A stretch of 64,000 bases of DNA, taken from the NCBI GenBank assembly GCA_037176725.1, contig JAZBRS010000023.1, forward strand, positions 31,305,001 through 31,369,000, read 5' to 3'. The stretch comes from Posidonia oceanica. Lineage: Eukaryota; Streptophyta; Magnoliopsida; Alismatales; Posidoniaceae. The position numbers were made by a program, and so were the translations under genes. Below are positions 45,412 to 55,560 of this stretch, in pieces. Within the stretch, counting starts at the first letter, position 1; the number at the start of each line of letters is the position of its first letter. The notes under the pieces were generated by a model. That model ran no database searches and was not told the origin of the DNA. It saw nothing but the letters and a program-made list of their open reading frames with translations.

Positions 45412-46829
45412 GTGCTCCTCCTCCTCGGTGTACCGTGTTGTGCTGCCGTCTCTACGTGTGCCGCTGTCTTTGCTTGCTCCTCCTCCTCCGTGTACTACGC
45501 TACGCCACCGTCTCCACCTACTTCTCCAGTCGCTTGTGTCACCATCTCTGCCTCCTCCTCCTCCTTTGTTTCCCAGTTCTCAACCGTTAAATGTATCCAA
45601 CGGTAGAACTTATACACCTACAGAGATTCTTCTGTGCAGACGCCTACACAAAAAACACCCGCTTTTGCAATTTTGGTAGCAGTGACACAAAATCTCATAT
45701 CATGTCTTGATACTAAAAATGATATAAAATAACATGGGACAGACACATATCATAGATGAAATGAAACTCTATTCAGATTGTCAAATACGATGTGTTCAAA
45801 TTGGGGTCAAATTTAGCGTTCATAAATATTATTCCGAACATCAAAAGAAGACCAGAGCAAGCTGAAAGGGTCTTGATTTAGTGAAATATTTTTGTTTGCG
45901 GACAAGTTTTGAAATAGATCAAGAGTAAAAAAGTCTACTGATATTCCTAACATGCTCAAATCTTGATAATTAAAAGAAAGATTCCTTGTTGCACAACCAC
46001 GAATACTATTGGAAACCAGAAGTTTGAGCACCATCTTTGGTTGGCAAATGTTCGTATATCATTGTTGGCAATGACATCAAGAGATCGAACATCTTTGGAT
46101 TCCATCCTCATGGATAGAGATCGATCAATAAATTAAGTTCTAGGATTTTCTCGTTAGTCATCAATATATGCACACATGAGGAATTTGGATTTTCTGAATC
46201 CATATTTGGCACCAAAAAAGTCTTTTATATATATATATATTTGAAATCTATGAACTGAGTTATCGTACAAATAGGAAAACATGATTAAAAATTTCATTGC
46301 AATCGGGTCGTCTTAACTTCTTGATCCAGAGGTCCCAAGTTAGTATGTTTCGGTAAACCTCAACCAGTGTAAGTTCATTTTCCACTTTTAATCAGTACAA
46401 GTTTATAGTATGGATTAGTGGTGAGTTGAGTTCCCCGAATGTCCCCAAGTTAAAATTTATTTCATTTCGCTAGACATGATTCTTTGGAGGCCTATTTTGT
46501 GTTGTGCATGGTTGTTGGTGGAGCCGTTGAGTGTCTCATGACCTGTCGGGTGCACAAGGATCCACTGGACTACAGTGACTGCTCTAGCAGGCCCTTTTCT
46601 TTGATGTATGTGTTGATGATTAAGTTTTCTGAACACAAGAGAGAAGGCATTAAAAAAAAACGCCAAATATACCATTGAATGTGCCACATGTCAGTAGTCC
46701 ATTGGTTAATTACTACCCAACTAGTAATTGAACAAATATTCTGATGTTCCCCAAAAGCACCCTGATCACTTCCCACAAGGACATGGTATGGTGGTTTGAA
46801 GCAGGGAACAAGAATTTCATCCTTCTGAG
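45412..46829. other. Unassigned host sequence
   Basis: 45412-45600 continues the CCT/CTCC-rich tract seen at 13020-13290. The remainder is AT-rich without a recognisable gene, with a short TA microsatellite at about 46228-46243. Short open frames here show no motifs. Confidence 0.45.
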
Positions 46830-47398
46830 TTGCAAGATATAGAGTACTCTGTTCTCACCTTGGAATTTATCCATCCACCACTGCCTATTTGTCATATTTA
46901 CAAGGTATTAAAAAACCAGCCGTTTTCCATCTATTGCACAGGCCGAGATGAAGAACCAAGTTCGAAACATTGTCATGAAAGAAAAAGAAAAGAGAGAACC
47001 AAGTTCAAAGCACCTAGTGATATTCCCACAGAAATGGACCCAAATTCTGTGAATTTCCACTCAGATCCGGTTCAGCTCTCCACAGCCACAAAACCAGATC
47101 GCCCGAACCTGGACCGGATCCCTCCGACCCCACACTCCCCTTGCCGTTGGACAGTGGGTTCCGCCACCCAACAACCACCCCACGACGACTCCGATCTCCA
47201 CGAAACAAAGGCGATAAACCAATTCCCACCGTCCGATCCTCCACGGCCCCCGTTCTCCTCCTCCCTCCACCACCATCACCACCACCACCACCACGATAGC
47301 TTTCGTTTTCTCCGCCGAAGTTGGTCTTTGTGACTGAGACCTCCGAATCAACAACAGCCCCAAGCCGGAGTTCTAGTCGAAGTTGTCTTCCTCCGAGA
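46830..47398 (+). promoter_or_regulatory. Probable promoter and 5' UTR of the carbonic anhydrase gene
   Basis: The 570 bp before the first exon shift from AT-rich to C-rich with CCACC and CTCC runs, including a CAC microsatellite at 47267-47294, as is common in plant leaders. No certain TATA box was located. Several in-frame or overlapping open frames lack support. Confidence 0.4.
47267..47294. repeat. CAC microsatellite
   Basis: Nine CAC/CAT units in the leader of the carbonic anhydrase gene; a polymorphic marker candidate. Confidence 0.85.
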
Positions 47399-50300
47399 AT
47401 GGCATCCTTCCGACTACCACCACCAACAATAACAATACCAACTGGGACTTCTCACCATGGTGACGCCGATTCCTCTTCCCTTGGGGTCAAGGTAAGATTT
47501 TGGGGTTGTGTTTTTTGTGGGTTTTGGATTTCATGGGAATTTGGTTTGTTGGCTTGTGTTTTTTTGTTGATTTGGTGCTGTTTTGGGTTCAGGTCTCTGG
47601 TTCACCTGTGAAGGTGGGGATGATGCGGAATACCCATTTGAGGATTTTGGGGTCTGTCAGGTAATTTATGTTGCTGCTGCTTGTTTTTCTTGTGCTTGTT
47701 TTTTCGGTGGTGAGTAGTGGGGGCCAGATGAGACTTTGGTTAGTGGTCTGATTTGGTGCTGACCTCTCTAATTTTGGGGTTGAACTGGGGTTTTTGGTGA
47801 TTAAGAATTCGTAGTGATGGGTGGAAGATGGAACAGTTGGATGTGAGATCGTGAAGACTATGATGCTTTATGCGAGAAAGAACATCATTCAAAATGAAAA
47901 CGATAGGTGAATTTAATGAAATAAGGGGAAGTTCAGATATAATCATAGATGGTAAAAGTAAGGAGGAAGCCTTTAAGACGGACTTGCAGATTTCACATAT
48001 GCAAGAGAATCCGCATCTGGGAAGGATTCATTATATCAAGTGTAAAGGTTCCAACCAAGTGTGCCTCGAGTTTACATGTAATCATCTGAAATAGTGAGCA
48101 AGCAGCTCACTGTGATTTGTGCATCGTATATGTGCAATACGACCCTTAACACCAAACCATGCATGAGGTGGAAGAGCTTGATGGTTTTTACTGTGAATTA
48201 GCTTGGACACTTCATCCCTTGTAGTTCAGTCTTGTACCAAAAAAAAAGGTAAATCAGATTATTGTGGTGTTAGATTGGTAACCTGGAAGTGGTGGTGCTC
48301 AATTTAGTGAGGTTGTGGCCTCATTGGTAACGGGCAACTAGTTTGTCTATAGGAGGCTGTCTGCCATGTTTACATTTTAGTACCACGTATCTGGCTTATG
48401 TTTGCTGATTCATCACAGTATGCAACAACCAAATAGTGCCATAAAGTAGTTCATAATCTGTCTAGATATATTCTGGATTCACTTGAACAGTATAAAGACT
48501 ATGACTGCACCCTTGAGTAAGTGAATTTACTTGGTAAAACTAATCAAGTGGAAAATCAGTTATGTTTGGGCATTTGCCCAAATAACCATATTTGAGAAAC
48601 TTCATATCAAGGAAGTAGGAACAGATGGGAATCCTTATTACAAAATTAAAAAGTCCATCTGGTCATGTGCTTCTATGGAAAGCTATTTCTCATAAACCAA
48701 GTGATTTTCTACCTCAAAACAAGTTCATGAATAATCATAACTCTGTTTCCTACCCACAGTATTCACTTTGTCTTCTGGACAGCATTCAGTGGGAGGAAGT
48801 GTAGAAACTAGAAATCACTATTTTGATAAACTGACAAGGATGACAACTCTCATTGGTTATCCCTTATTCTTTTAAAAAAAGGAATCTTCAGAAGAATACA
48901 GAACAAGCAGCCCCACTTTGCTGTTGATGCACTGTGAGAAGTATTAATTTATCAATTCAGATACAATGGGAACTTCATGCACGTAAACCATCTACCGAGC
49001 CCAAAGGTGTTACAGATTTAGTTGACAACATGGTTGATGCCTGCCAACAGTCCCATGTGTCTTATAGAACTTTTGCTATTTCTATTCTAAGTTGCTTATA
49101 TGAAAATGCATCATGAAGTGTATAATTCCACTTAGATGTTGTTTTTTTTAGATTATTTAAATCACTGTTCCAGAAATGGAAAAAGCGACCTTTTAAACAT
49201 TTTTTACATGGCACCATTTGGTTTTGCAGTTATATGGTCTTTAAATGGATTGACTTTACACGGCCGTTTAAATGGCTGTTTAAAAGGGTGTGGTCCGTTT
49301 AAAAGACCGTTTTTTTTCCTAAAAAATGGTTGTGTTAACCACTTTTTTTTTTCCTAAAAATAGTTGTATTTTGATAGTATGACATTGACTTTTATCATTG
49401 ACATAATTTGATGATCTAGGTATTTTATTGTTTACTTATGCTTGTGACTTATTTAATTATATTTTTACGTTAAATTACTCATGGTTGAATGGTAATTATA
49501 TACTCGTAGTTGAATGATAATTACACGTGTCTAAGTTATGTATTTTGAATTAAATTACTTATGCTTGAATGATAATTTTATATATTGAGGTTTTTTGTTG
49601 AATGTTCTTGGTTGCATGCATGTCATTCTTTTTTTTTTTGGTTTTGACAGTTTTTTTCATTAAATGCTGTTTAAACCCGTGTTTTTTCAAAAAAAGGTTT
49701 AAAAACTCAATCCGTAAAGAGGCCATTTTCCGTTTTTTAAAACATTGACTTAAATCTACGGTCCTTCCAAGTCAGTGATTTTTAGGACTTGATTCTCTTT
49801 TCATCTGATATTGAATTTCTAAACTTCATAAACGTATATGACATTAAGTATTTTTTGCAGGAGGAAATCTAATACAGTAGTAAAAGCTTCAAGAGAGCCC
49901 TTAGAACTGACCCAAGAACGTTTCAAGAAAGAAAACCAAAGTTCTTCTGACCCCTTTGAGGAGTTGAAACATAGGTTTTTAAGATTTAAGAAAGAAAACT
50001 GCCTGTAAGTTGTGGTTAACTCATATACAATTGCATGAGAAACTATTTTGTTCCATTTTAATGAAATAAATGTTTATGCCATAAACAGGGAAAATCCAGT
50101 TCATTTCCAGAACCTTGCACAAGCTCAAGCACCAAAGGTGACAAACAACTTGTGTTGCAAACTTCTGTTTTTTTTAGGTTTTCTTATTTAGTCTTGCAAC
50201 CTCGTTGGGAAGGCAACACTTTAGTATTATGTATGTTTGAAAAGAAGAATTGAAGCTCCTTTCCATTCTTTTTTCCTTCAGAAAATCCCGACGTCAGAGT

Positions 50301-52346
50301 AGGACATGCTATGCATTCTCTGATTTTCCCTTGAAGAAAGTTATAATGTCCAACATTGTCTGGTTGTGTCAAATGCAGTTCATGGTGGTTGCATGTGCAG
50401 ACTCTAGGGTCTGTCCTTCTAAAGTATTGGGACTTCAACCAGGAGAAGCCTTTACAATACGTAATGTAGCAAATATTGTTCCCCCATTCCAGGTATTCAA
50501 TGAAGTCGGGTTCTTTCTCTTGTTAATTGTTACTGTTTTAGTCCAAGGGAGAAGTCCAAAATTTCTAATATTTGCCAGAAAAATACTTCCTCTTTTGTTT
50601 CTAGATATAAACTGTTGGTTTCTTTTTACAGCATGGTACCACAGAAACTAGTGCTGCACTTCAGTTTGCTGTAAATACTCTTGAGGCAAGTTAAATTACA
50701 AAGTTTGTTCTTCTTATATAATTCACACACTCTTGAGTTGGCCAACTTACGAATCCTGTTATGACTTGTCAGTAAATGTTGAAAATTATAAAGAATCTCG
50801 AAGATATGATATTGATGTACCTGAATGTATAAACTTTACATGTCCATTCTTTGATGTCTTCATTTTCTTTGACAACAAGTACTTGTCCCCATAACAGGTT
50901 AGTAACATCTTAGTAGTTGGTCACAGCCGCTGTGGAGGCATTCAGGCTCTTATGAGCATGGAGGAGACTGACAAAGGGTAATCCTGGAAATTCACATATT
51001 AATGTCTTTTCTAGATCTGACATATTAGTATCCTCTATTCATTTTAGTTAATTGTTTTGATTTCTTCCCAATAGGAACTTCACGAAAAATTGGGTTTCCA
51101 TTGCAAAGTCTGCAAGGTTGAGCACAAAAGCTGCAGCAGGACACCTTAGCTTTGAACAGCAATGCAGCCACTGTGAGAAGGTGCTAAATGTTTCCTCTTA
51201 GTTTCATTGTATCTTGATTTAGATACATGCAGTTGTACTGCATTTGTATATTGTATTATGGTCTGCTCGCCTCATATTATCCTTGATTCCCTTGTGCTTC
51301 AATTCCGTTATTGAAAATTTTCATTAAATACACTATTGAAATATGAACATCTAATTCAAAATCAATTGTCTATGAGTGAGGGAGTCCGATTATATATAAT
51401 CACAAGTTCAGTCTTCATTTTTTCCAATGTAGGATTATTTCAATACTTTTCCTTACTTGTGGTCTATTTTAGGTCTAATAAGTGTTTTTTTTGAACATGA
51501 GTGTATTTGTGTGGACTTAGGTCCATTTGGGCATTTTTTGGTTCTGATATCATTGTTAAAATGTAGACATTCAATTTGAAATTAATTGGTTATAAGTGAA
51601 AATGTTCAATATATATAATCACAAGTCTAGTCTTCACTTTTTCTAATATAGTACTATTCCAACATACACAATTGCTCTTTCTTCTCTTAGTAGATTTTCA
51701 GTTGACATGCTATCAATCAATTTCGTTGTATCTTAGATCCTTGTAATTAAATCCACATCAGTTAAGAGACAAACGTTTAGAATTGCTTAATATGAGTCCC
51801 GATTTTCCAATCTATGTCAGTATTTGGCTGTTTGCTATATGCTTTTCTCGAGCAAGCAATAACTTGGGCAGTAGTTCTTCGAATTCTGATATCCATAGGC
51901 TATAGATTCTGTTAACATGTTTCCGAGCACTTTTTAAAGTGATACAAGACCCTTTTCTATGCTGAGAAGCATCGGTTTTTTGTACACCTTGGTTGCCCAT
52001 TACTTATTTACTGAGAAGGTTTTAAGTTTTATGTACAGAAATATGTCTTATCTTTTTTTTTGAAAGCAAAATGTCTATCACGTTTCTGATACTCGGATTT
52101 TTCTAAATTTTGATGCTTGTGTTTTGATTTGTTCTTACAATGCTGCAGGAGTCACTAAATGGATCGTTGCTGAACTTGCTTACATACCCATGGATAGAAA
52201 AAAGAGTCATTGAAGGGAAACTCTCCGTTCATGGTGGCTACTACAACTTTGTTGACTGCACCTTTGAGAAATGGACCCTTGTATACAGGGAAGATATGGA
52301 GGGTGGCAGCAAGTATGGGATGAAGAATCACACTTTCTGGTCCTAA
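47399..52346 (+). CDS. Beta-carbonic anhydrase, plastid BCA5-like, nine exons
   Basis: Reversible hydration of CO2 to bicarbonate by a zinc enzyme. Exons: 47399-47491, 47593-47660, 49861-50004, 50089-50137, 50379-50492, 50632-50685, 50898-50977, 51075-51180, 52149-52346. They join in frame to 301 codons plus stop, close to the length I recall for Arabidopsis BCA5. Zinc ligands are Cys124 (VVACADSRV), His183 and Cys186 (GHSRCGG), with the Asp126-Arg128 dyad. The C-terminus has [15 protein letters not shown] and [14 protein letters not shown]. The first 65 residues are Ser/Thr/basic-rich and weakly conserved, fitting a plastid transit peptide. All introns are GT-AG except intron 6 (50686-50897), which has a GCAAGT donor. 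ATG 47399 is the first in-frame ATG. Introns 2 and 8 hold repeats. No disabling change was seen. It converges with the bHLH gene downstream. Confidence 0.92.
47661..49860 (+). other. Intron 2 of the carbonic anhydrase gene
   Basis: A 2.2-kb intron. 49120-49745 is T/A-rich with repeated GTTTAAA, CGTTTAAA and CTAAAAAATGG words in both orientations, probably a decayed MITE. At about 48955-49063 an open segment after a good acceptor (ATTCAG) reads [20 protein letters not shown]. It may be a captured or skipped exon that I cannot identify. Confidence 0.5.
51330..51665. repeat. Direct repeat pair in intron 8 of the carbonic anhydrase gene
   Basis: Two copies (about 51330-51445 and 51552-51663) share ATATATAATCACAAGT, AGTCTTCA.TTTTTC and ACATCTAATTC/ACATTCAATTT words. 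On the minus strand each starts near TCCTACATTGGAAAAA, like the ends of small terminal-repeat retroelements in plants, so they may be the two LTRs, or partial LTRs, of a TRIM. Confidence 0.45.
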
Positions 52347-53072
52347 AACCGCTACTGTTTTCTTCCTTGATCTATTTGACATGTAACGTAATGTGCCCTT
52401 CATAATGTTGTGATTTCATCATTATTGCTGAAATTATTATTGTGAGCTCACCAAATTCTCTAATCTCCTCCCACTGGATTGCTCATTGTAAATCATGTTT
52501 CTTGTGATTCTGACAATAAGGCCAATTAATTATGATCTGCCCAATTTCTCGTAGTATTGTACTTCTCTCAGTCTTATCTGGAAAGTATGCATATGACCCA
52601 TTTGTTCATGAATATGTTTGTCCCCACTCGCAGCTAGTTCAATGCATCATTCCCTCCACTTTGGTCAAACATGCTACAGGCAATTGATGCATCTTAAGCC
52701 TGGCACTTTCAAGTTTCAAAAAAAAAAACCTAGCACTTTTTGCTGCTTTCAAGAAGAAAATTTGAACTGCTTTCAGAAAAAATTCTAGCACCTTTTGGCT
52801 CAGAATTGCAGAATTCAAGTCTTTGACTTTTTCTGAAAAAAAGGACCAATACATCACCAATGCATCACTGCTTCCTTGATGAAAGATAATTGAACTTAGA
52901 GAAAGTTGAAACCTCAAATCTCCATAGATTTTAACTAAATCACATCCCTTTGTTATATGCAACAATTTTCATAACTATAAACCTCCATGAAAGTAAACAG
53001 TTACATAACCATGACAGGTACATATTCCTCATTCCAAACTCTTAAGTCATTTTAAAAAAAAAAAAAATACTC
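52347..53072. other. Intergenic region between two convergent genes
   Basis: Contains the 3' UTRs of the carbonic anhydrase (+) and the bHLH gene (-). An A-rich run at 53054-53067 precedes the bHLH stop. No other gene was seen. Confidence 0.5.
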
Positions 53073-53998
53073 CTAAGTCATTCTGAGTGGGCGAGTGAAC
53101 CGCAACCTCTTGTTCTCCACCAACCTGTTGCCGGCCGGACCGGGTTTCTGCGAAGCCGCCCGGAGCGCAGCGTGGAGCACGGACCGCTCCTCGCCTTCCA
53201 CCTCTCCCTCCACAATCACCACACTCTTGGTCCGTCCCCCGACCGTCGCCATCTCTGCCCGAACCGCCCTCGCCTGAACCGACCGGATCGCCTCGTTAAC
53301 TTCGGCCATCAGACCGGGCCGGTCCTCGCAGCAAATCGATATTCTAACCAGACCGTCATCTTCGGCAGGCACAACCCGGTCCATCCTCACCTCGTCAGTT
53401 TCACCAGGGACCATCCCGTTCCACGCGTCGGGCCAGGATGCAGCCACGTCATCGGCGTACCTCCTCAGCTCCCTGACCTGGCGCACCACCTCGGTCAGCA
53501 ACGACGCCTTGTCCATCTGAAAGCAAGTACGTCAAGAAGAACCAACCAACCAAAATGCCATGTGACCAAATCACCTCTATGGCTAATGACGACGTAGAAA
53601 TAAAATAGCCAAAAACGTTAGTGCATGAAAATTGGAAGGCTCAAAGATTGGACGAGGAATTGAAATATATGAGAGAGAGAGAATACTTTGGTGGTGTTGG
53701 GGAGAAGGGTACGGAGGGTGGCGAGGTGGCCATTAATTCGTTGCCTCCGCCTCCTCTCAGCCTCACTGTGGCTCTTGGAAACTCTTGCATTGCCGGAACC
53801 ACCCATCGGCATTGTCGTCGTCGTCACGTTGTTCTTGAACGCACCACCACCACCTCCATCACCATTCATGAACTCCACCAGCATATCCATGCCACTGCCA
53901 CTGTTGCCACCACCGCCAGTGCCACCACCAATTCGTAGTCCTCCCTGGTGAACAGAAGTGGCACTACCGGAACTTCTGAGAGGAAGCATAGGAATCAT
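53073..53998 (-). CDS. bHLH transcription factor, bHLH30/32/106/107-like, with ACT-like C-terminus
   Basis: A nuclear E-box-binding regulator. Two exons (53998-53687 and 53516-53073) joined across a 170-bp GT-AG intron give 251 aa. Residues 1-70 are Gly/Ser/Asn-rich and disordered. Residues about 75-125 form the bHLH: SHSEAERRRRQRINGHL with the His-Glu-Arg E-box contacts, the loop NTTK/MDKAS exactly at the splice junction, and helix 2 ASLLTEVVRQVREL. Residues about 160-205 (LVRISICCEDRPGLMAEVN, VRAEMATVGGRTKSVVIV) are the ACT-like dimerisation region typical of this subgroup. The intron inside the loop is at the position usual for the subgroup. Codon use is GC-rich, unlike the neighbouring carbonic anhydrase. 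The acceptor TTTCAG directly precedes the ATG of MDKAS; this Met is internal and not a start. Confidence 0.9.
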
Positions 53999-54236
53999 AT
54001 GTATCCAACCCAGCTAGTAGTACTTAGCACCAAAGTTGCACCCCTCAACTAAAACCCAGATGGTATACAAGAAGATGGTAGTTGGTGGTAGTAAGATTGT
54101 AAGAAGATCGATCGTGATCTACTGGATATGGGAAGTTATGAAGGAAGGGATAGAGGCCGATGGAAATACGCTGAGATATGGGAATCCTCCGTAGGATATG
54201 GGAATCGATGAATGATATCTTCTTGTTCTCGCCTTC

Positions 54237-54244
54237 TATATATA
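54237..54244 (-). promoter_or_regulatory. TATA box of the bHLH gene
   Basis: TATATATA, 239 bp upstream of the ATG on the minus strand, followed by a purine-rich leader. Spacing fits a leader of about 200 nt. Confidence 0.6.
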
Positions 54245-55439
54245 GACGAGGTTGGAGGTTGGAGGATACAGGCACTCTCGGTGGGAGTACCACCGTTGGA
54301 TCAATGAACTGACGATGATGGGAAGAGAGGAGGAGGGAAAATTATTTATTAAAGAAAAAGCTGCATGCAGGTGAGAGAGAAAGAAGAGTGGGATGAGGTG
54401 TTGTTACTGGAGGGAGGAATATTTGGGTTTTCACTGGGAAGGTAAAAGGGATGATGTGGGTAAGAAAAAGAGGAGCAGAGAAGCAAGAGCTGGAACGAGA
54501 ATGAATGTGGGACTGCTGGTGCTGGTGCTATGAGTTGGGACGAGAACTCTGACGGCGTATGACGGCGGCGGTCATGGCTTTGGGGAACACCCGACAACAT
54601 CCGACACGCGCTCTCGCATGCCCCGGGGAAGCTCGTACGTGCCCAAGTGGACCCCACGATACATACCGTCCTGCTTCTGCTGTACTGCAAGAACAATAAT
54701 ATCATCGATGTCCAAGCAGGCATTAGTTAAATGCACTAGTCCCTGAGCTTGTTATTATCCAACCGTTTAGTAGCTAATTGATCCATCTTGGGTAAAATAG
54801 AATTCAGATAATACTCAATTTTTTCCTCAAAAAAAAAAAAAAAACAAACCTGTATTACATAAAATCACATATTAGTGTCGTATATTATAATTCCAAAATC
54901 GCCATTGACTCGATACTCATTTGATACTGGTGAGGTCGTCGACTAGCTGTCGATCGAATCTTAGTTGATGAACACCATCCCAAACCCCGCTAGCATGTGA
55001 AGCCGGAGTTGGATGAAATCACAGGCTCACAACTCCCAAGTAGAGCTAGTGAAGCATTGGCGAGACCTCAAGGCAACAAATAAGCCAATGATGTCCGAAG
55101 CTCAATCTTAATACCTATTTACCTTCTTATCAAAAAAAAAAAAAGTTTGAAGCTCAGCTCAACTCACAATTTCGAGAATTTGAACAAGGAATTGTCAGGA
55201 TCAATGCATTGAACAAGGATCCTAAATACGGTTATCAAAATGACAAAGATACCAAAATGTGCCTTGACATTCTCCAGACAATCCAAATCATAAGCAAAGC
55301 TAAGTTTAACCAAATCAAGTAAGTGAGTTGACCAAGACATTATGGTTTTGAAATCTTCACATGTGCGACTATATTGGTGACAACAACTAATACCAATTTT
55401 TTTAAAAAAATGTAAGCAAATTTAAGTTGGGTACTTCAT
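54245..55439. other. Upstream region of the bHLH gene and unassigned sequence
   Basis: 54300-54720 is the distal promoter, with a GC-rich stretch holding CACGCGC and TACGTGCCC words (54600-54650, possible ACGT-core sites). From 54750 it is AT-rich with A runs near 54830 and 55132, the latter perhaps the tail of a retroposon. 55363-55439 is the left half of the LINE target repeat. Confidence 0.4.
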
Positions 55440-55560
55440 CATAACAACTCTCTCTAAGCGCTCTCTCTAACCCCGTAAAACCCTAGATTATTTCCCCACT
55501 CCTCGTGGGGCGTTCTTCTCTGGCTCGATCTGGTGGTGCTCTCTTCCCTCAGAGAGCAAG

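Noticed and set aside
46830..47333. 167-codon frame with a run of nine histidines before the carbonic anhydrase
   Set aside because: The His run is a CAC microsatellite in the leader. The frame overlaps the expected 5' UTR and has no domain.
47321..47398. In-frame upstream extension of carbonic anhydrase exon 1
   Set aside because: It is open but begins with TTG, not ATG. The first ATG at 47399 gives a normal transit peptide length and a 301-aa protein.
54349..54723. 124-codon Ser-rich minus-strand frame upstream of the bHLH gene
   Set aside because: It lies in the promoter region, lacks motifs and has no intron-exon support.
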